Positions 27,193-36,836 of a DNA stretch of 64,000 nucleotides are shown piece after piece. The translations under genes were made by a program, and so were the position numbers. Source of the stretch: Methanospirillum purgamenti. Its GTDB lineage: Archaea; Halobacteriota; Methanomicrobia; Methanomicrobiales; Methanospirillaceae. The notes under the pieces are model-generated. The model saw only the letters and a program-made list of their open reading frames with translations. It ran no database searches and was not told where the DNA came from. Where the stretch lies: NCBI RefSeq assembly GCF_018502485.1, contig NZ_CP075546.1; one strand, 5' to 3'. Every line of letters starts with the position of its first letter. Within the stretch, counting starts at the first letter, position 1.

Positions 27193-28923
27193 ATGAAGAA
27201 AGCACTATTATTTGGTGGAACTGATGGTCACGGAATGACCATGACTGCAATCAGTAGAAGAGCATTAGAACAGGAAGGATATGATGTTACTACCATATGT
27301 AATCACCAAAAACCTCCAATTACCCTTCCGGAAAATGCTCCTCCCTCTGATTATGGAACAGGAACGGTTGCTTTATTCTGGGGATCCACATTTTTATTCT
27401 GGGATTTTTCCAAACTCTCTCAAAATGATCTGGTGGTTGTTGTAGATATTCCCCTTCCTGAACCTGATAAGAGGTACCCGGGTTGTACTGCAGAGAAAGG
27501 AATAGAGAAAATTAAAGAATTGTGTAAGAATAATATCAGGGTTCTGATTATTGACCACCACAAAATTGCTACCACGTATTATGGAAAGGCAATAGAAGTT
27601 GGTGCTGAGATAGTTATCTCTGCACATGCACTTACTACCCATTATGGATTCCCGGATCCCTTTTCCATTAAATGGGGCACTATCGGAGCAATATGTGACC
27701 GGGACAGTGCAATTCTTCCGGTGACAACAGAGGAAGAGGAATTAGCACGGGCTCTTGACCAGGCAAAGTTCGCCGGAACTAATACTCTTGAAGCAATCTA
27801 TTCTGATAATATGAGATACCTTACCCAGGATATATTTAAAAATCCATTAAAACCTGATGAAAAACATGTTATTAAGCGGGATAATGTAATTTATTACGCA
27901 AATCCAACTCCTTTTGGTGTAGGGATGAAATTATTGGATATGCTCTGTCAGAGGGAAGATAAGGAATATGGAATCAGCTATACGCCTGAACCTTCAGTAA
28001 TATTAACGATAACCAACTGGAAGAAAAAACATCTTCTTCCTGCCGCATTAAAATTAGGTCTTGAAAAATTTTTAGGTCATGCAGAGGCCCCGAATTTTAC
28101 CTATCCAATTGGTGAAATTGAATCGCTGATATCCCGGCTAAATGCCGTATATATTCAAGGAAATGAGCAAAAAATTGAATCTTCTAATGTCTATACATAT
28201 TTTCATGAGTTCATGAAGAAGATAAAAATTCCATATTTTCTCACAATTCATGGATGGTCACATGTCGAGCATGTCATCAGTCATGCAAGGACATTAGGGT
28301 CTTTATGTTCCCTTGCAGAAAGTGAACAAAAAATATTAGACTGGGCCTGTCTCCTTCATGATGTAGGGAATGGTGCAGAAGGCATAGATGGTGATAAAGC
28401 ACGAGCATGTCACCATTTATACTCATTCCAGATGATTCGCGAATGGGATGATAAAGGATTTTTTACCGACATAATGACACCCAATGAGGTCAGGAAAGTT
28501 GCAGACCTCTGTTTCAGGCACCGGAAATTCCTTCCCCTTCCTGAAGAAGAGAGTATGAAGCGACTTTGTGTTCTTCTCAGGGTTGCTGATTCCATGGATA
28601 TTGATGAACGTAGAGCCATGGGAAATGATGAGGGTGAATCATATCAGTCATTAAAGTCAAAATTGCCTGAATCATCGATTGAACACTGGGAGAGTCATCA
28701 AGGGATAAAAGGAATACGCCTTTATATCAAGAAAAATCTTATTGAATTCCAGATTTTTATTAAAGATAAAGAAAAAGCAGCGTTTCAAATCAATAATTTC
28801 ATGGATGAGATAAAGATCTTATCGATGTATTTCAATCTGAATATAAACCTTGTTGAGATGCCTGTACTTAGTGGAAATACCTGGCACCTCTCCCGTAAAT
28901 CTGATGAATGGGTTGGAAGATAA
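27193..28923 (+). CDS. DHH-family phosphoesterase fused to an HD domain
   Basis: A 576-residue fusion. Residues 1-340 resemble a DHH phosphoesterase: FGGTDGHG near the start, VVVVDIPLP (about 81-89) and LIIDHHK with the DHH motif at 121-123, plus ICDRDSA. Residues about 350-520 are an HD phosphohydrolase: HGWSHVEHV, LLHDVGNG (about 387-394) and further His/Asp ligands. Both domains hydrolyse phosphodiester or phosphomonoester bonds, often in cyclic dinucleotides or signal oligonucleotides. No signal peptide. Such a double-hydrolase next to CARF proteins could degrade a nucleotide messenger, but that is inference, and a nucleotide-salvage role is equally open. Confidence 0.75.
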   Translation: MKKALLFGGTDGHGMTMTAISRRALEQEGYDVTTICNHQKPPITLPENAPPSDYGTGTVALFWGSTFLFWDFSKLSQNDLVVVVDIPLPEPDKRYPGCTAEKGIEKIKELCKNNIRVLIIDHHKIATTYYGKAIEVGAEIVISAHALTTHYGFPDPFSIKWGTIGAICDRDSAILPVTTEEEELARALDQAKFAGTNTLEAIYSDNMRYLTQDIFKNPLKPDEKHVIKRDNVIYYANPTPFGVGMKLLDMLCQREDKEYGISYTPEPSVILTITNWKKKHLLPAALKLGLEKFLGHAEAPNFTYPIGEIESLISRLNAVYIQGNEQKIESSNVYTYFHEFMKKIKIPYFLTIHGWSHVEHVISHARTLGSLCSLAESEQKILDWACLLHDVGNGAEGIDGDKARACHHLYSFQMIREWDDKGFFTDIMTPNEVRKVADLCFRHRKFLPLPEEESMKRLCVLLRVADSMDIDERRAMGNDEGESYQSLKSKLPESSIEHWESHQGIKGIRLYIKKNLIEFQIFIKDKEKAAFQINNFMDEIKILSMYFNLNINLVEMPVLSGNTWHLSRKSDEWVGR

Positions 28924-28995
28924 CCATTTTTGATGACGGTTAAACATTATAGCAACTTGCAAAACTTTCTTAAATATTAAATATAATAATAGTAT

Positions 28996-29490
28996 ATGGT
29001 AAACGTCGAACAAATTCCAATAATATTTCATTTTTCTCAAGGTGAATTAGTTAAAAAAATTAAAGAATATGAGTTAGGGGCTAAAATTCTTAAACGGTTA
29101 ACATTTATTAATCTTCGCTATTCAGGAAAAACGATAAAAGAATCGTCTGATTTATTAGGGATTTCTATAGTTACCGGTTATACGTGGCAGGAACGTTGGA
29201 ATTCAGAGGGTTATGCGGGACTAGTGCCTAAATATGCTGGAGGGAGGCCGTCAAAACTTACAGATCAGCAAAAGGAAGAACTATGGGAGGTTTTACACAC
29301 CCGTGATTACTGGACAACATTAGAAGTGAAACATCTTATCCAATTAAAATTCTCTATTGAATACAGCATGGACCAAATAAGGAGAATATTGAAGAGTTAT
29401 GAGATGCTCTTTGGGAAGTTATACCCACAGGATTATCGAAGACCAGATGATGCGGAAATAATTTTTAAAAAAAATTCCAAAAATGAGTAA
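28996..29490 (+). CDS. IS630 transposase, first frame (DNA-binding part)
   Basis: A 164-residue frame with helix-turn-helix motifs (KTIKESSDLLGISIVTGYTW and a second HTH around LTDQQKEELWEVL). It ends at an A-rich stretch and overlaps the catalytic frame by 8 bp. Eight consecutive A's at 29467-29474 lie before the stop. Losing one A would fuse the two frames into a normal IS630 transposase (…FKKIPKMSKNAV…), so the break is either a single-base insertion or a site of transcriptional slippage. Confidence 0.75.
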   Translation: MVNVEQIPIIFHFSQGELVKKIKEYELGAKILKRLTFINLRYSGKTIKESSDLLGISIVTGYTWQERWNSEGYAGLVPKYAGGRPSKLTDQQKEELWEVLHTRDYWTTLEVKHLIQLKFSIEYSMDQIRRILKSYEMLFGKLYPQDYRRPDDAEIIFKKNSKNE

Positions 29491-30025
29491 AAATGCTGTT
29501 TTGGGTTTCCTTGATGCGTCTTCTCCTCAATCCACCGCCAACACTCAAAGAGTATGGTACTTTTTTAAAACTCGAATAATTAAGAACACAAGTAAATTTA
29601 GGGCCAATACATTTGGAATTTACTCACCTAATGGCAATTCTATCTTAACATTTCGTGACCATTCAAAAAAAGAAGACATATGTGCAGTTTTAGAAGAATT
29701 TATCAAAGCAAATCTAGGGAAGAGGATAGTATTAATATTAGATAATTTTTCATCACACCGATCACAAATGGTTCGAGATTTTGCTGCACAAAATAATATC
29801 GAGTTAGTATTTCTTCCTCCCTATTCGCCGGATTTAAATCCTATAGAGCAAATTTGGAGAGCAGTCAGAAGAAAAATCTCAACAATTTTCATTGAAAATC
29901 TAGAGCACTTAAAATCAGAAATTTGGGAGGAATTTTTCTATCGAGTCAATCAAGATTCATATATAAAAGGTTGGGGGAGAAAATTTTTGAGCGCAAAGTA
30001 TTATCTAAGAATGTTATGCAACTAA
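29483..30025 (+). CDS. IS630 transposase, second frame (DDE catalytic part)
   Basis: A 180-residue frame with the IS630 catalytic triad: D in LGFLDASSPQ, D in VLILDNFSSH, and E in SPDLNPIEQIWR. It lies one base out of register with the first frame. The AUG at 29483 is internal to the expected full-length protein, so it is not a true start unless expressed separately. Whether the element is active depends on how the A8 run is read. Confidence 0.8.
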   Translation: MSKNAVLGFLDASSPQSTANTQRVWYFFKTRIIKNTSKFRANTFGIYSPNGNSILTFRDHSKKEDICAVLEEFIKANLGKRIVLILDNFSSHRSQMVRDFAAQNNIELVFLPPYSPDLNPIEQIWRAVRRKISTIFIENLEHLKSEIWEEFFYRVNQDSYIKGWGRKFLSAKYYLRMLCN

Positions 30026-30093
30026 CTATAATCTTTTTTAAAAAAATTTGCAGGCAAATAAATAACTCAAAAAACTCCAATCTGAACTAAGCA

Positions 30094-31371
30094 CTACTTC
30101 GAATATTCCATAATTAACGTGTAATACCTGTCCATTGATTCAGGAAAATTTTTCACCTGTTTTAGGAGAGTCTGGACTTTTTGACTGTCAGAGTTCATTC
30201 CACAATGGGCAAGTTCATTCCTAAGCTGGGACGTCCGACTCCATATTCCTACCATCTCCTTCCACGAATCACAGGTACAAAACCACTCAAGGAACCTGGA
30301 ATTTTGATGAAAATTATCTGACTGCTCTTTATTATTCTGACGGCTCAACAACTTTTCTGCCCCGGTTAGTGCATTCTCTGCCGCGAATCGGGTATTTTTC
30401 AAAAGCCATTCTCTACCAGAACCAGCAGCATGCAATAACACAGTCACCATCCACTCCCTCCCAAGCGTAACAGCCTGTTGATAGAGCCCCATATCAAGTT
30501 GTACCTGAATAAGATTACGTTGCTTTTGAATTAATTCACTGGTTAACACATCAGATTCTGAAACTGCAAAATTACCAATATCAGATATTTTTGATAGAAG
30601 CGGATTTAGAACTGGTGTATAACTCTCAATAGCCTCTGTTGCTTGTGGAAACCTGTCATAGATAAGAGATGCAACCGATACTGCTTCAACAGGCCGTGAT
30701 AGGCGTACAGCTTCAGCATAGGTTGAAAGAGGTCCGAGCAGATTTAACAACGGTTTGGTTCCTGACCTATTCTGCGTTTTACAAAATTCTTCGTCGGATA
30801 TTCTTTTAACCTGCTCATTGAGTAATCCTGCATCGGCATGATGGAGAAAAGACCTGACTCCAGCCATCCAGTCAAAAATTGATACAAAACCTGTGAGATC
30901 AAACACTGGAGCACGGGAGATTTCAACCCCGGAATCGGTTTTAATCCGTTCTCCAGCTTCAAATGCTCCATATACAACTCCGGAAAGAGAAATAGACCGA
31001 ATCTCTTTCAGATAAGCAATTGAAAGCAGAGAAATAAAGGGAAGGGACCGAAAACCATGAGTAATATCAAAAAGAATAGTATCTTTCTCGGAAACAGATT
31101 TGGTCACAATAGAAAAAATCTCCCAGATTTCTTCCTCACATTTCCCATCAGGAATATCCACTTCACTCACAACAAACGATGACAATACTGAACGGATTTT
31201 TGGAAGGTTCGCTGAACGGGCTCCTTTGGTTACGAATAAAATTACTTTTTCAGGTTTGTAGTATCTGCATAACGCTTCCTGGATAATTGGTGTATGAAAT
31301 TCTTGTCCGCCAAGAAGATAAACGGTATCATATAACCGCCCGGTTCCAATAAACGAAAGAAGAATTGTCAT
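30094..31371 (-). CDS. Csx1-like CARF-HEPN ribonuclease (DxTHG type)
   Basis: A 425-residue protein. Residues 1-150 are a CARF domain: FIGTGRLYDTVY at the N-terminus and FDITHGFRSLP (101-111) with the DxTHG motif that defines this CRISPR-associated family. The C-terminal helical domain ends in RNELAHCGM, the HEPN R-x4-H RNase motif (R384, H389). Characterised relatives are switched on by cyclic oligoadenylate made by type III CRISPR complexes and then degrade RNA. No cas genes or CRISPR array are in the window, so the signal must come from elsewhere, unless this is a stand-alone unit. It is flanked by IS elements on both sides. Confidence 0.85.
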   Translation of the reverse strand: MTILLSFIGTGRLYDTVYLLGGQEFHTPIIQEALCRYYKPEKVILFVTKGARSANLPKIRSVLSSFVVSEVDIPDGKCEEEIWEIFSIVTKSVSEKDTILFDITHGFRSLPFISLLSIAYLKEIRSISLSGVVYGAFEAGERIKTDSGVEISRAPVFDLTGFVSIFDWMAGVRSFLHHADAGLLNEQVKRISDEEFCKTQNRSGTKPLLNLLGPLSTYAEAVRLSRPVEAVSVASLIYDRFPQATEAIESYTPVLNPLLSKISDIGNFAVSESDVLTSELIQKQRNLIQVQLDMGLYQQAVTLGREWMVTVLLHAAGSGREWLLKNTRFAAENALTGAEKLLSRQNNKEQSDNFHQNSRFLEWFCTCDSWKEMVGIWSRTSQLRNELAHCGMNSDSQKVQTLLKQVKNFPESMDRYYTLIMEYSK

Positions 31372-31567
31372 GATACTATCTCAACGTCTTGACAAAATAA
31401 AAATACCCCCTTCGGTTAACATGAATGACATCCTGGTGACTGAACCTGTGGTGTTGCAATGGAAATATATCCCGCTAAGGTTGAGGAAAATTTAGTCTTC
31501 ATAAACTGGATTTCATGTATGATAAAATCTAAACCCTTGAAACGATATTATCTAAATAGGAATCCCC

Positions 31568-32104
31568 ATGAAATTTACTTGTTTTAATTCCTTCTTTTTT
31601 GGCATTCTCGTTGGAATTATTATGTCCGGATTTTTTATTCTCATCTTGTCATCGACGGGAAACCTGGAGTTGGGGGGAACTTCACCATCCATGCACGGAA
31701 CACCAAATAATAGTTCGATAAAACCAGTTTCAGAACGTTCTAATGCTTTTGAAGACGAATTGTTAGCATCAGATATTCTTAAATCTGGAAAAACATTGCA
31801 TGATATCTATACACAAGTTACAGCCGAAATATCAGGAGGTGACCTGAATGGTGCAATGATCACTCTTGATCTCCATTATGCTGAAGAACTCTCAGAAGCG
31901 AAATCCAGGGCTAACACATATTATATCGGCCCTGAAGGAGAAAGTTTACTTGATTCATGGAATAGATACCTCGATGAATTGCCAATGGTTATTTATTTAA
32001 CCCATATGAGGTTGTCCAATGAAGGATTTTTGGCTGGACAGAAAACGCTTCCAAAATTTCGACAACTGTCGAAATTTAGAGAAAGATGGGTATCTATTTT
32101 CTAA
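31568..32104 (+). CDS. membrane-anchored protein of unknown function
   Basis: A 178-residue protein with one N-terminal hydrophobic helix (FFFGILVGIIMSGFFILILS, 9-28), either a signal anchor or an uncleaved signal. A Ser/Asn-rich linker and a helical outside region follow (DILKSGKTLHDIYTQVTAEI). No family recognised. It is followed after 83 bp by an IS, and a 75-codon coiled fragment lies beyond the IS on the same strand, so the original gene neighbourhood has been disturbed. Confidence 0.55.
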   Translation: MKFTCFNSFFFGILVGIIMSGFFILILSSTGNLELGGTSPSMHGTPNNSSIKPVSERSNAFEDELLASDILKSGKTLHDIYTQVTAEISGGDLNGAMITLDLHYAEELSEAKSRANTYYIGPEGESLLDSWNRYLDELPMVIYLTHMRLSNEGFLAGQKTLPKFRQLSKFRERWVSIF

Positions 32105-32187
32105 TTTGTGAGTTCTTTTTTAGGATTGACTGTACTTTGTTTAGATATCCTGCTATAATTAAGAATTTATCTAAAATAAATAAATAG

Positions 32188-33405
32188 CATCCGCTATTAT
32201 AGAAAAAATGGTGATTTTATGGAATTAATAATATTTAGATAAATCTTGAATATCTGCTTCGTTATTCAACATTCTTGCCAGTAAAACTGTTTGATAAGCA
32301 ATAAAGTTTAAAGCGATATAAAATTCTTTAGACCGGTTTTGAATCCATTTTACCCGAAAATTGAACATCCGTTTCATATGCGAATGTGTTCTTTCACAAT
32401 CGCCTCTTGATTTGTATTCATTTTTGAAATCTGATTTTATTATATTCTTATTGCGTAGAAACATTCCAACTTGCCTTTCTCTGCCATTATTACTGAGAAA
32501 AAGTAGTTTATCTTCAATTGAATCACGAATATTGCCCCCTTTTTTCCACATTTTATTGACCCAATGATCAATCCTCTCCATAGTTCCATCTTTGTTTATT
32601 ACAGCATTCTCACTTGGAGCAATTAATGGTAGAATTCTAAACATTTTCCAATATCCCGTATAAATTGTAAATGAATCGTATCCACCATCGAGTTGAATGG
32701 TGGTCATCCTTGGATTCATTTGAATCACTACCTCTGCTAATGGAATTGCATGTGGGGCATCATGGTCATTTCCTTTAGAGAAAATCTCAAAAAGAGGAAA
32801 CTCATTCAAATGGAAGATATGCATTTTATACATTTTACATGAATAATGGGGATTGTAATCCGCAAATTGATCATACCTTGATGCTTCAATAGGGGTTGAA
32901 TCAACCATACCATGTCCATTCTGAATATTTTGAGATGCAATGGTACCATTAAGGTACATAATTTTTGTAAAACATTCTAATCCAAGACGATTATAACCAA
33001 AATCATGAACATTACTTGCAGAAGGGATGAGAAATTCTCCATTTTCCATTTCTTGAATGCCAAGAGCAATGCAATCTTCGATAGTCAAAGATTTAACTAA
33101 CCGGCGATAAGATTGTTTGCGAAATGCAAGGACTAAAAGTAGTTTAAACAATAAAATGGGAGGATATATCCACTTTCTACAATGCGCATAGTTAAGATGT
33201 TCATGCAATTCAGTTTCAATTCTGAAAAAATCCATCCTTGCAAGCAATTCAGTAATTGGAATAATATTATTCGATATTGAAGGTTCGAATAAATCTTGTA
33301 CTTCTTCTGAAACACAGAGCATGTGGACCAGTTTTTTGAACTATATTAAGGTACCGAAAGGTACGTGCAGCGACATTTAACGATGTTCAAAAAGAATAGC
33401 GAATG
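32188..33405 (-). mobile_element. IS5-group/IS1182-like insertion sequence
   Basis: About 1.2 kb around one transposase gene. The ends may be CATCCGCTATT (32188-32198) and its near inverted copy AATAGCGAATG (33395-33405), 10 of 11 matching. No clear target duplication is seen, so the borders are tentative. Confidence 0.45.
32225..33322 (-). CDS. IS5/IS1182-like DDE transposase
   Basis: A 365-residue transposase with an N-terminal DUF772-type region (HCRKWIYPPILLFKLLLVLA) and a DDE catalytic core: D in GMVDSTPIEASRYD, D in TTIQLDGGYDSF, and E in SRGDCERTHSHMKR. Length is normal and no frameshift is seen, so it may be active. The exact IS family is not certain. Confidence 0.8.
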   Translation of the reverse strand: MLCVSEEVQDLFEPSISNNIIPITELLARMDFFRIETELHEHLNYAHCRKWIYPPILLFKLLLVLAFRKQSYRRLVKSLTIEDCIALGIQEMENGEFLIPSASNVHDFGYNRLGLECFTKIMYLNGTIASQNIQNGHGMVDSTPIEASRYDQFADYNPHYSCKMYKMHIFHLNEFPLFEIFSKGNDHDAPHAIPLAEVVIQMNPRMTTIQLDGGYDSFTIYTGYWKMFRILPLIAPSENAVINKDGTMERIDHWVNKMWKKGGNIRDSIEDKLLFLSNNGRERQVGMFLRNKNIIKSDFKNEYKSRGDCERTHSHMKRMFNFRVKWIQNRSKEFYIALNFIAYQTVLLARMLNNEADIQDLSKYY

Positions 33406-33434
33406 GTTGAAAATTTAAAAAGATTTATTCGTAG

Positions 33435-33662
33435 AAGGTCTCATTGGACAACCTCCATATGCAGATTGAGAATATCGGAAAAAATTATTACGCAAAGGCT
33501 CATGCAGATAAAATATCTGCAGAAAAGATTCTGTCAGCAGCTGATAAGCACCTTCAGACAACTTTATACGAGGCAGAAAAGATAAGTGGAGAACAGAGAA
33601 TAATAGAATCAGAATTAGGATTGAACAGAGTAAGTTTACCCTTTTCCAACGAGGACATCTAA
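33435..33662 (+). pseudogene. orphan coiled fragment beside the IS
   Basis: An open frame of about 75 codons without a convincing start (a TTG at 33444, then ATG at 33459). It encodes charged helices (NYYAKAHADKISAEKILSAA) and overlaps the 3' end of the convergent CARF gene by 27 bp. It may be the 3' scrap of a gene broken by the IS at its left; a relation to the 31568-32104 protein is possible but not shown. Confidence 0.25.
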
Positions 33663-34403
33663 AAATTTTGCTCCGTAATCTGATATGTAAAGGTTGTTTC
33701 CGTTCTGTTCAAGTATACCATGGTGGAGAAGCAGCGAACAGTCCTCCTTGTTTAATGTGTATGGGTCAAAAACCACCCGACTCAACAACGAACTTATAAA
33801 TGAAACAGGATAGGGCAGGGTCGGGATACGGATCAACTCATATTCATTCCTCGGCGGAAAAAGCATGAACTCAAACATTTCCTGGTTTTCATGATATATT
33901 TGTGATTTTTCCTCTTCATTCTCAGTCCTGAACAACCTCATCATCGTCGGTCTAATCCGCTCCAGGTGCTGGTTAAAGAGTTTTACCTCGTGGTTGACTA
34001 TATGAAATACCCCATCTACATTAAGAAGTTGTCCTAGTAAAGCAAGGGTAATACACATATTTTTTCTTCCACCTGCAACATTGAGAAGAATGCGGCCACA
34101 TCCGAACTCTTCCCGTTCTTTTTTAATCACACGGGCTGCAATAGCCATGAATTTTAAATTTTCATCATCAGAACTGATATCATCGAACGGAAGATACTCA
34201 AAATGGACTCTGATATGGGGGTACCGCGATTTTAGTCCTAAGGATACAACCTGGCATCCAGCCAGGACTTGTTCATCCTGCGTAGAGAGGAGAACTAAAT
34301 CAGATACTGGTTCGTCAATTGCATCAATACCAGCAGTAATGACTGGGGGGCTTGTTCCAATTGGAGCAATGACTGCGGTTTTTTCATTAGGTTTATGATA
34401 CAT
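33636..34403 (-). CDS. CARF-family protein with C-terminal winged-helix-like region
   Basis: A 255-residue protein. The N-terminal half is a CARF-like Rossmann fold: AVIAPIGTSPPVITAGIDAI (10-29) and LLNVAGGRKNMCITLALL (106-123), where the GGRK(N/M) loop matches ligand-binding or ring-nuclease sites of CRISPR-associated proteins. The last 50 residues (DPYTLNKEDCSLLLHHGILE, then ISDYGAKFLDVL) look like a winged helix. It could be a cyclic-oligoadenylate sensor or ring nuclease partnering the Csx1-like protein 2.3 kb away, from which an IS and one gene separate it. The precise subfamily is uncertain. Confidence 0.65.
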   Translation of the reverse strand: MYHKPNEKTAVIAPIGTSPPVITAGIDAIDEPVSDLVLLSTQDEQVLAGCQVVSLGLKSRYPHIRVHFEYLPFDDISSDDENLKFMAIAARVIKKEREEFGCGRILLNVAGGRKNMCITLALLGQLLNVDGVFHIVNHEVKLFNQHLERIRPTMMRLFRTENEEEKSQIYHENQEMFEFMLFPPRNEYELIRIPTLPYPVSFISSLLSRVVFDPYTLNKEDCSLLLHHGILEQNGNNLYISDYGAKFLDVLVGKG

Positions 34404-34946
34404 GGATATATAACTCCCTTTTCATGTAATAATTATTATCGTCCGTCTGTTTGCATAAAGTTGCCGAAATAATCCTTAATGATATATCCAATAAGGTTTT
34501 ATCAATCCTTGACTTAAGTAAACTCCACCATTGATTTCACCATAAATTTTTTATTTCATCGGTTATGGGAAGGGATCAGGGATTATACTCTCAACACATG
34601 TCAGGGGTTTCATGATGAATCGAACATAAAATTGACAAATTTTTATCTTTTTTGGTGAATAAATGGTAATTGACTCTCTTATTTGAGACCTTTACCTGTT
34701 TATTGAGACAGATATACCGGACAAATATGCATAAGCAAAAAATCTTGAAATCGGTCTGATAAATAAATGACAAAATATGCGCCTTTTTTCCCCGAACCGT
34801 CACCATATCGATGAAAATATACTTATTTTCGGTTATCGTTTTGGATATCACACGATGTGTATGAATACAAGGTTTGAATAAAACCTATCATCATCACGAG
34901 ATATCCAAATAAAAGCATATATTATCCCCAAAAACGTATTCAGTGT
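34404..34946. other. intergenic region, 543 bp, no gene recognised
   Basis: AT-rich spacer between the divergent CARF and serine hydrolase genes. A TATA-like stretch (CATATATTATC) about 30 bp before the ATG at 34947 may drive the hydrolase gene. Nothing else can be supported. Confidence 0.5.
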
Positions 34947-36566
34947 ATGAATTACTTTTCATTGTTCGTTCTCGTTCTTGCCTTATGTACCACTCAAGCA
35001 GTCTGTGCAGGTCCCATCAATGTGCTGAATCCTGAAATAGGAGGTATGATTCCACTTACAGGTATTGGGGTAATGGCATCCCAATCCCTTACAACATCGG
35101 ATCTTGATGATATTATCGCTCATTTTGATACGTATGCTGAGGAAGAGCGACAAAAGTGGAACGTACCCGGGATGGCTATCGCCATAGTAAAAGACGGGAC
35201 GGTAGTTTTTGCAAAAGGATACGGGGTGAAGACAGCAGGGGAGTCTGATCCGGTTACAACAAGCACGGTATTTCAGATTGGATCTACTTCAAAAGCATTT
35301 ACTGCAGCTCTTGCAGCGATGGAGGTAGATAGCGGCAGGATGAACTGGACCGAACCAATTGTGAGTTATGTACCGGATTTTGAGATGAACGATCCCTGGG
35401 TTACGAAAGAATTTACGATAACCGACTCACTTGCCCAAAAGAGCGGGCTTTCAGATCATTGGGGAACTGACCTCCCAATCTTCGGATATGACCGTGCTGA
35501 AATAATCCATGCTCTTCGATATGCTGAGCCTGTATCCAGTTTCAGATCTCAGTTTATGTATCAGAATGTTCCGTTTTTGGTGGCTGCAGAAGCAATAGAA
35601 AAAACAAGTGGGATGAGCTGGGAGGACAATCTCCGGAACCGTATCTTTACTCCGCTGAATATGACCAGTGCTTCTACCGGTTATGAATCCTTCCTGGCAG
35701 CACCGGATCACACATCACTGCATATGATCGGACTGACCTCAAACAACACGATAGGGCCCATCCCTATTGCAAACGACTGGAAGTTCACTGATTTCACTGA
35801 CATAATGGGTCCGGCTGGCGGTATCAATGCTGATATCAAAGATATGGCTGCCTGGGCAATCTTCCAGCTTGGAAACGGATCATGTGGAGCAGATGAACTC
35901 ATCACTTCTGATAATATGGCTTTCATGCACACTCCCAAAACGCCTATCAGTGATATCATGGTTGATCCTGTAGGCTATTATTGCCAGGGATGGATTTACC
36001 AGGAGATGAATGGCACTCCCTCAATTATCTGGCACAATGGTGCGACATTGGGAGGAATTGCGAATATCATGCTTGTTCCTAAGGAGAACCTCGGCATTGT
36101 GATTCTGGCAAATGAAAAAGGGCCGAACATTCCTGATTTCCTGGCATTTTCCTTCTATGATCAGTGTTTTGGTGGTACTAGTGCTGTGAAAAATACCATG
36201 TCTCTGAACGATTATATGGCATTAGTAGGGCAGATGATTCTTCCCCCAAAACTGGAAATATTTAACAACACAACTTCACCAAAAGATCTGACCCCATATC
36301 GTGGATCCTATCAGAATGATGTATTTGGGACCGCTGTGGTCTTCGAGCAGAACGATAACCTGACCGTGACCATCGGCAAAAGACCGGTTACATTTTATTT
36401 ATCCATGATAGATGAGAGAACCTTTATGGCTACCTGTCCGGAATATAGCCAGGATTATTTCAAAAATGTCACCTTCACCATCGGACCTGATGGAACTATT
36501 CAGGAGCTGACTGCTCCGCTCTTTATTGTGAGCGAGAATGTTCCCTATACCAGAATCAACCCATAA
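34947..36566 (+). CDS. secreted serine hydrolase, beta-lactamase/class C fold
   Basis: A 539-residue exported protein with a signal peptide (residues 1-21, FSLFVLVLALCTTQAVCA). The penicillin-binding-protein/class C beta-lactamase motifs are present: S-x-x-K at S113-K116 (GSTSKAFTA), Y-x-N at Y205-N207 (MYQNVPF) and a WHNGATLGG third motif. In archaea without peptidoglycan such enzymes probably act as esterases or peptidases on cell-surface or extracellular substrates. The last 120 residues are a separate beta-rich domain (YRGSYQNDVFGTAVVF). Actual substrate unknown. Confidence 0.88.
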   Translation: MNYFSLFVLVLALCTTQAVCAGPINVLNPEIGGMIPLTGIGVMASQSLTTSDLDDIIAHFDTYAEEERQKWNVPGMAIAIVKDGTVVFAKGYGVKTAGESDPVTTSTVFQIGSTSKAFTAALAAMEVDSGRMNWTEPIVSYVPDFEMNDPWVTKEFTITDSLAQKSGLSDHWGTDLPIFGYDRAEIIHALRYAEPVSSFRSQFMYQNVPFLVAAEAIEKTSGMSWEDNLRNRIFTPLNMTSASTGYESFLAAPDHTSLHMIGLTSNNTIGPIPIANDWKFTDFTDIMGPAGGINADIKDMAAWAIFQLGNGSCGADELITSDNMAFMHTPKTPISDIMVDPVGYYCQGWIYQEMNGTPSIIWHNGATLGGIANIMLVPKENLGIVILANEKGPNIPDFLAFSFYDQCFGGTSAVKNTMSLNDYMALVGQMILPPKLEIFNNTTSPKDLTPYRGSYQNDVFGTAVVFEQNDNLTVTIGKRPVTFYLSMIDERTFMATCPEYSQDYFKNVTFTIGPDGTIQELTAPLFIVSENVPYTRINP

Positions 36567-36701
36567 AATGAGAATAATCCAAAACCACGAAGGATATGGA
36601 TAACTATCTGAACGCTTGTATCAAAATGAACAAATAACACATATACCGAAAGGAAATGATCCTATGAATGTTGAAAATTATATACATGGTTGGATGTACC
36701 A

Positions 36702-36836
36702 ATGAAGAGAACGTATATACGCAAATGTGGTGGTGAAGGTTCAGAGCCCGGGCAGTTTGATATTCCTATTGGGATATGGGTGGATTCAGAGGGGGATGTT
36801 TATGTCGCAGATTCGGGCTCGCCAAGATATGAATAA
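36702..36836 (+). pseudogene. NHL-repeat protein fragment
   Basis: A 44-codon frame that encodes a typical NHL beta-propeller blade (GGEGSEPGQFDIPIGIWVDS, then GDVYVADSG). A functional NHL protein needs six or so such repeats, so this is a scrap of a larger gene. It runs into a stop at PRYE and no further blade follows. Confidence 0.6.

Larger units (their letters stand above)
28950..30060 (+). mobile_element. IS630-family insertion sequence
   Basis: About 1.1 kb containing two overlapping transposase frames. The ends look like imperfect inverted repeats (TAGCAACTTGCAAAACTTTC at the left; TTGCCTGCAAATTTTTTTAA read inward at the right), beginning at a TA dinucleotide as expected for IS630. 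Exact borders were not resolved by eye and may be off by several bases. It lies between the DHH-HD gene and the Csx1-like gene. Confidence 0.65.

Noticed and set aside
34591..34851. 86-codon minus-strand frame in the spacer before the serine hydrolase
   Set aside because: Low-complexity, AT-rich translation with no family signal or plausible partner.
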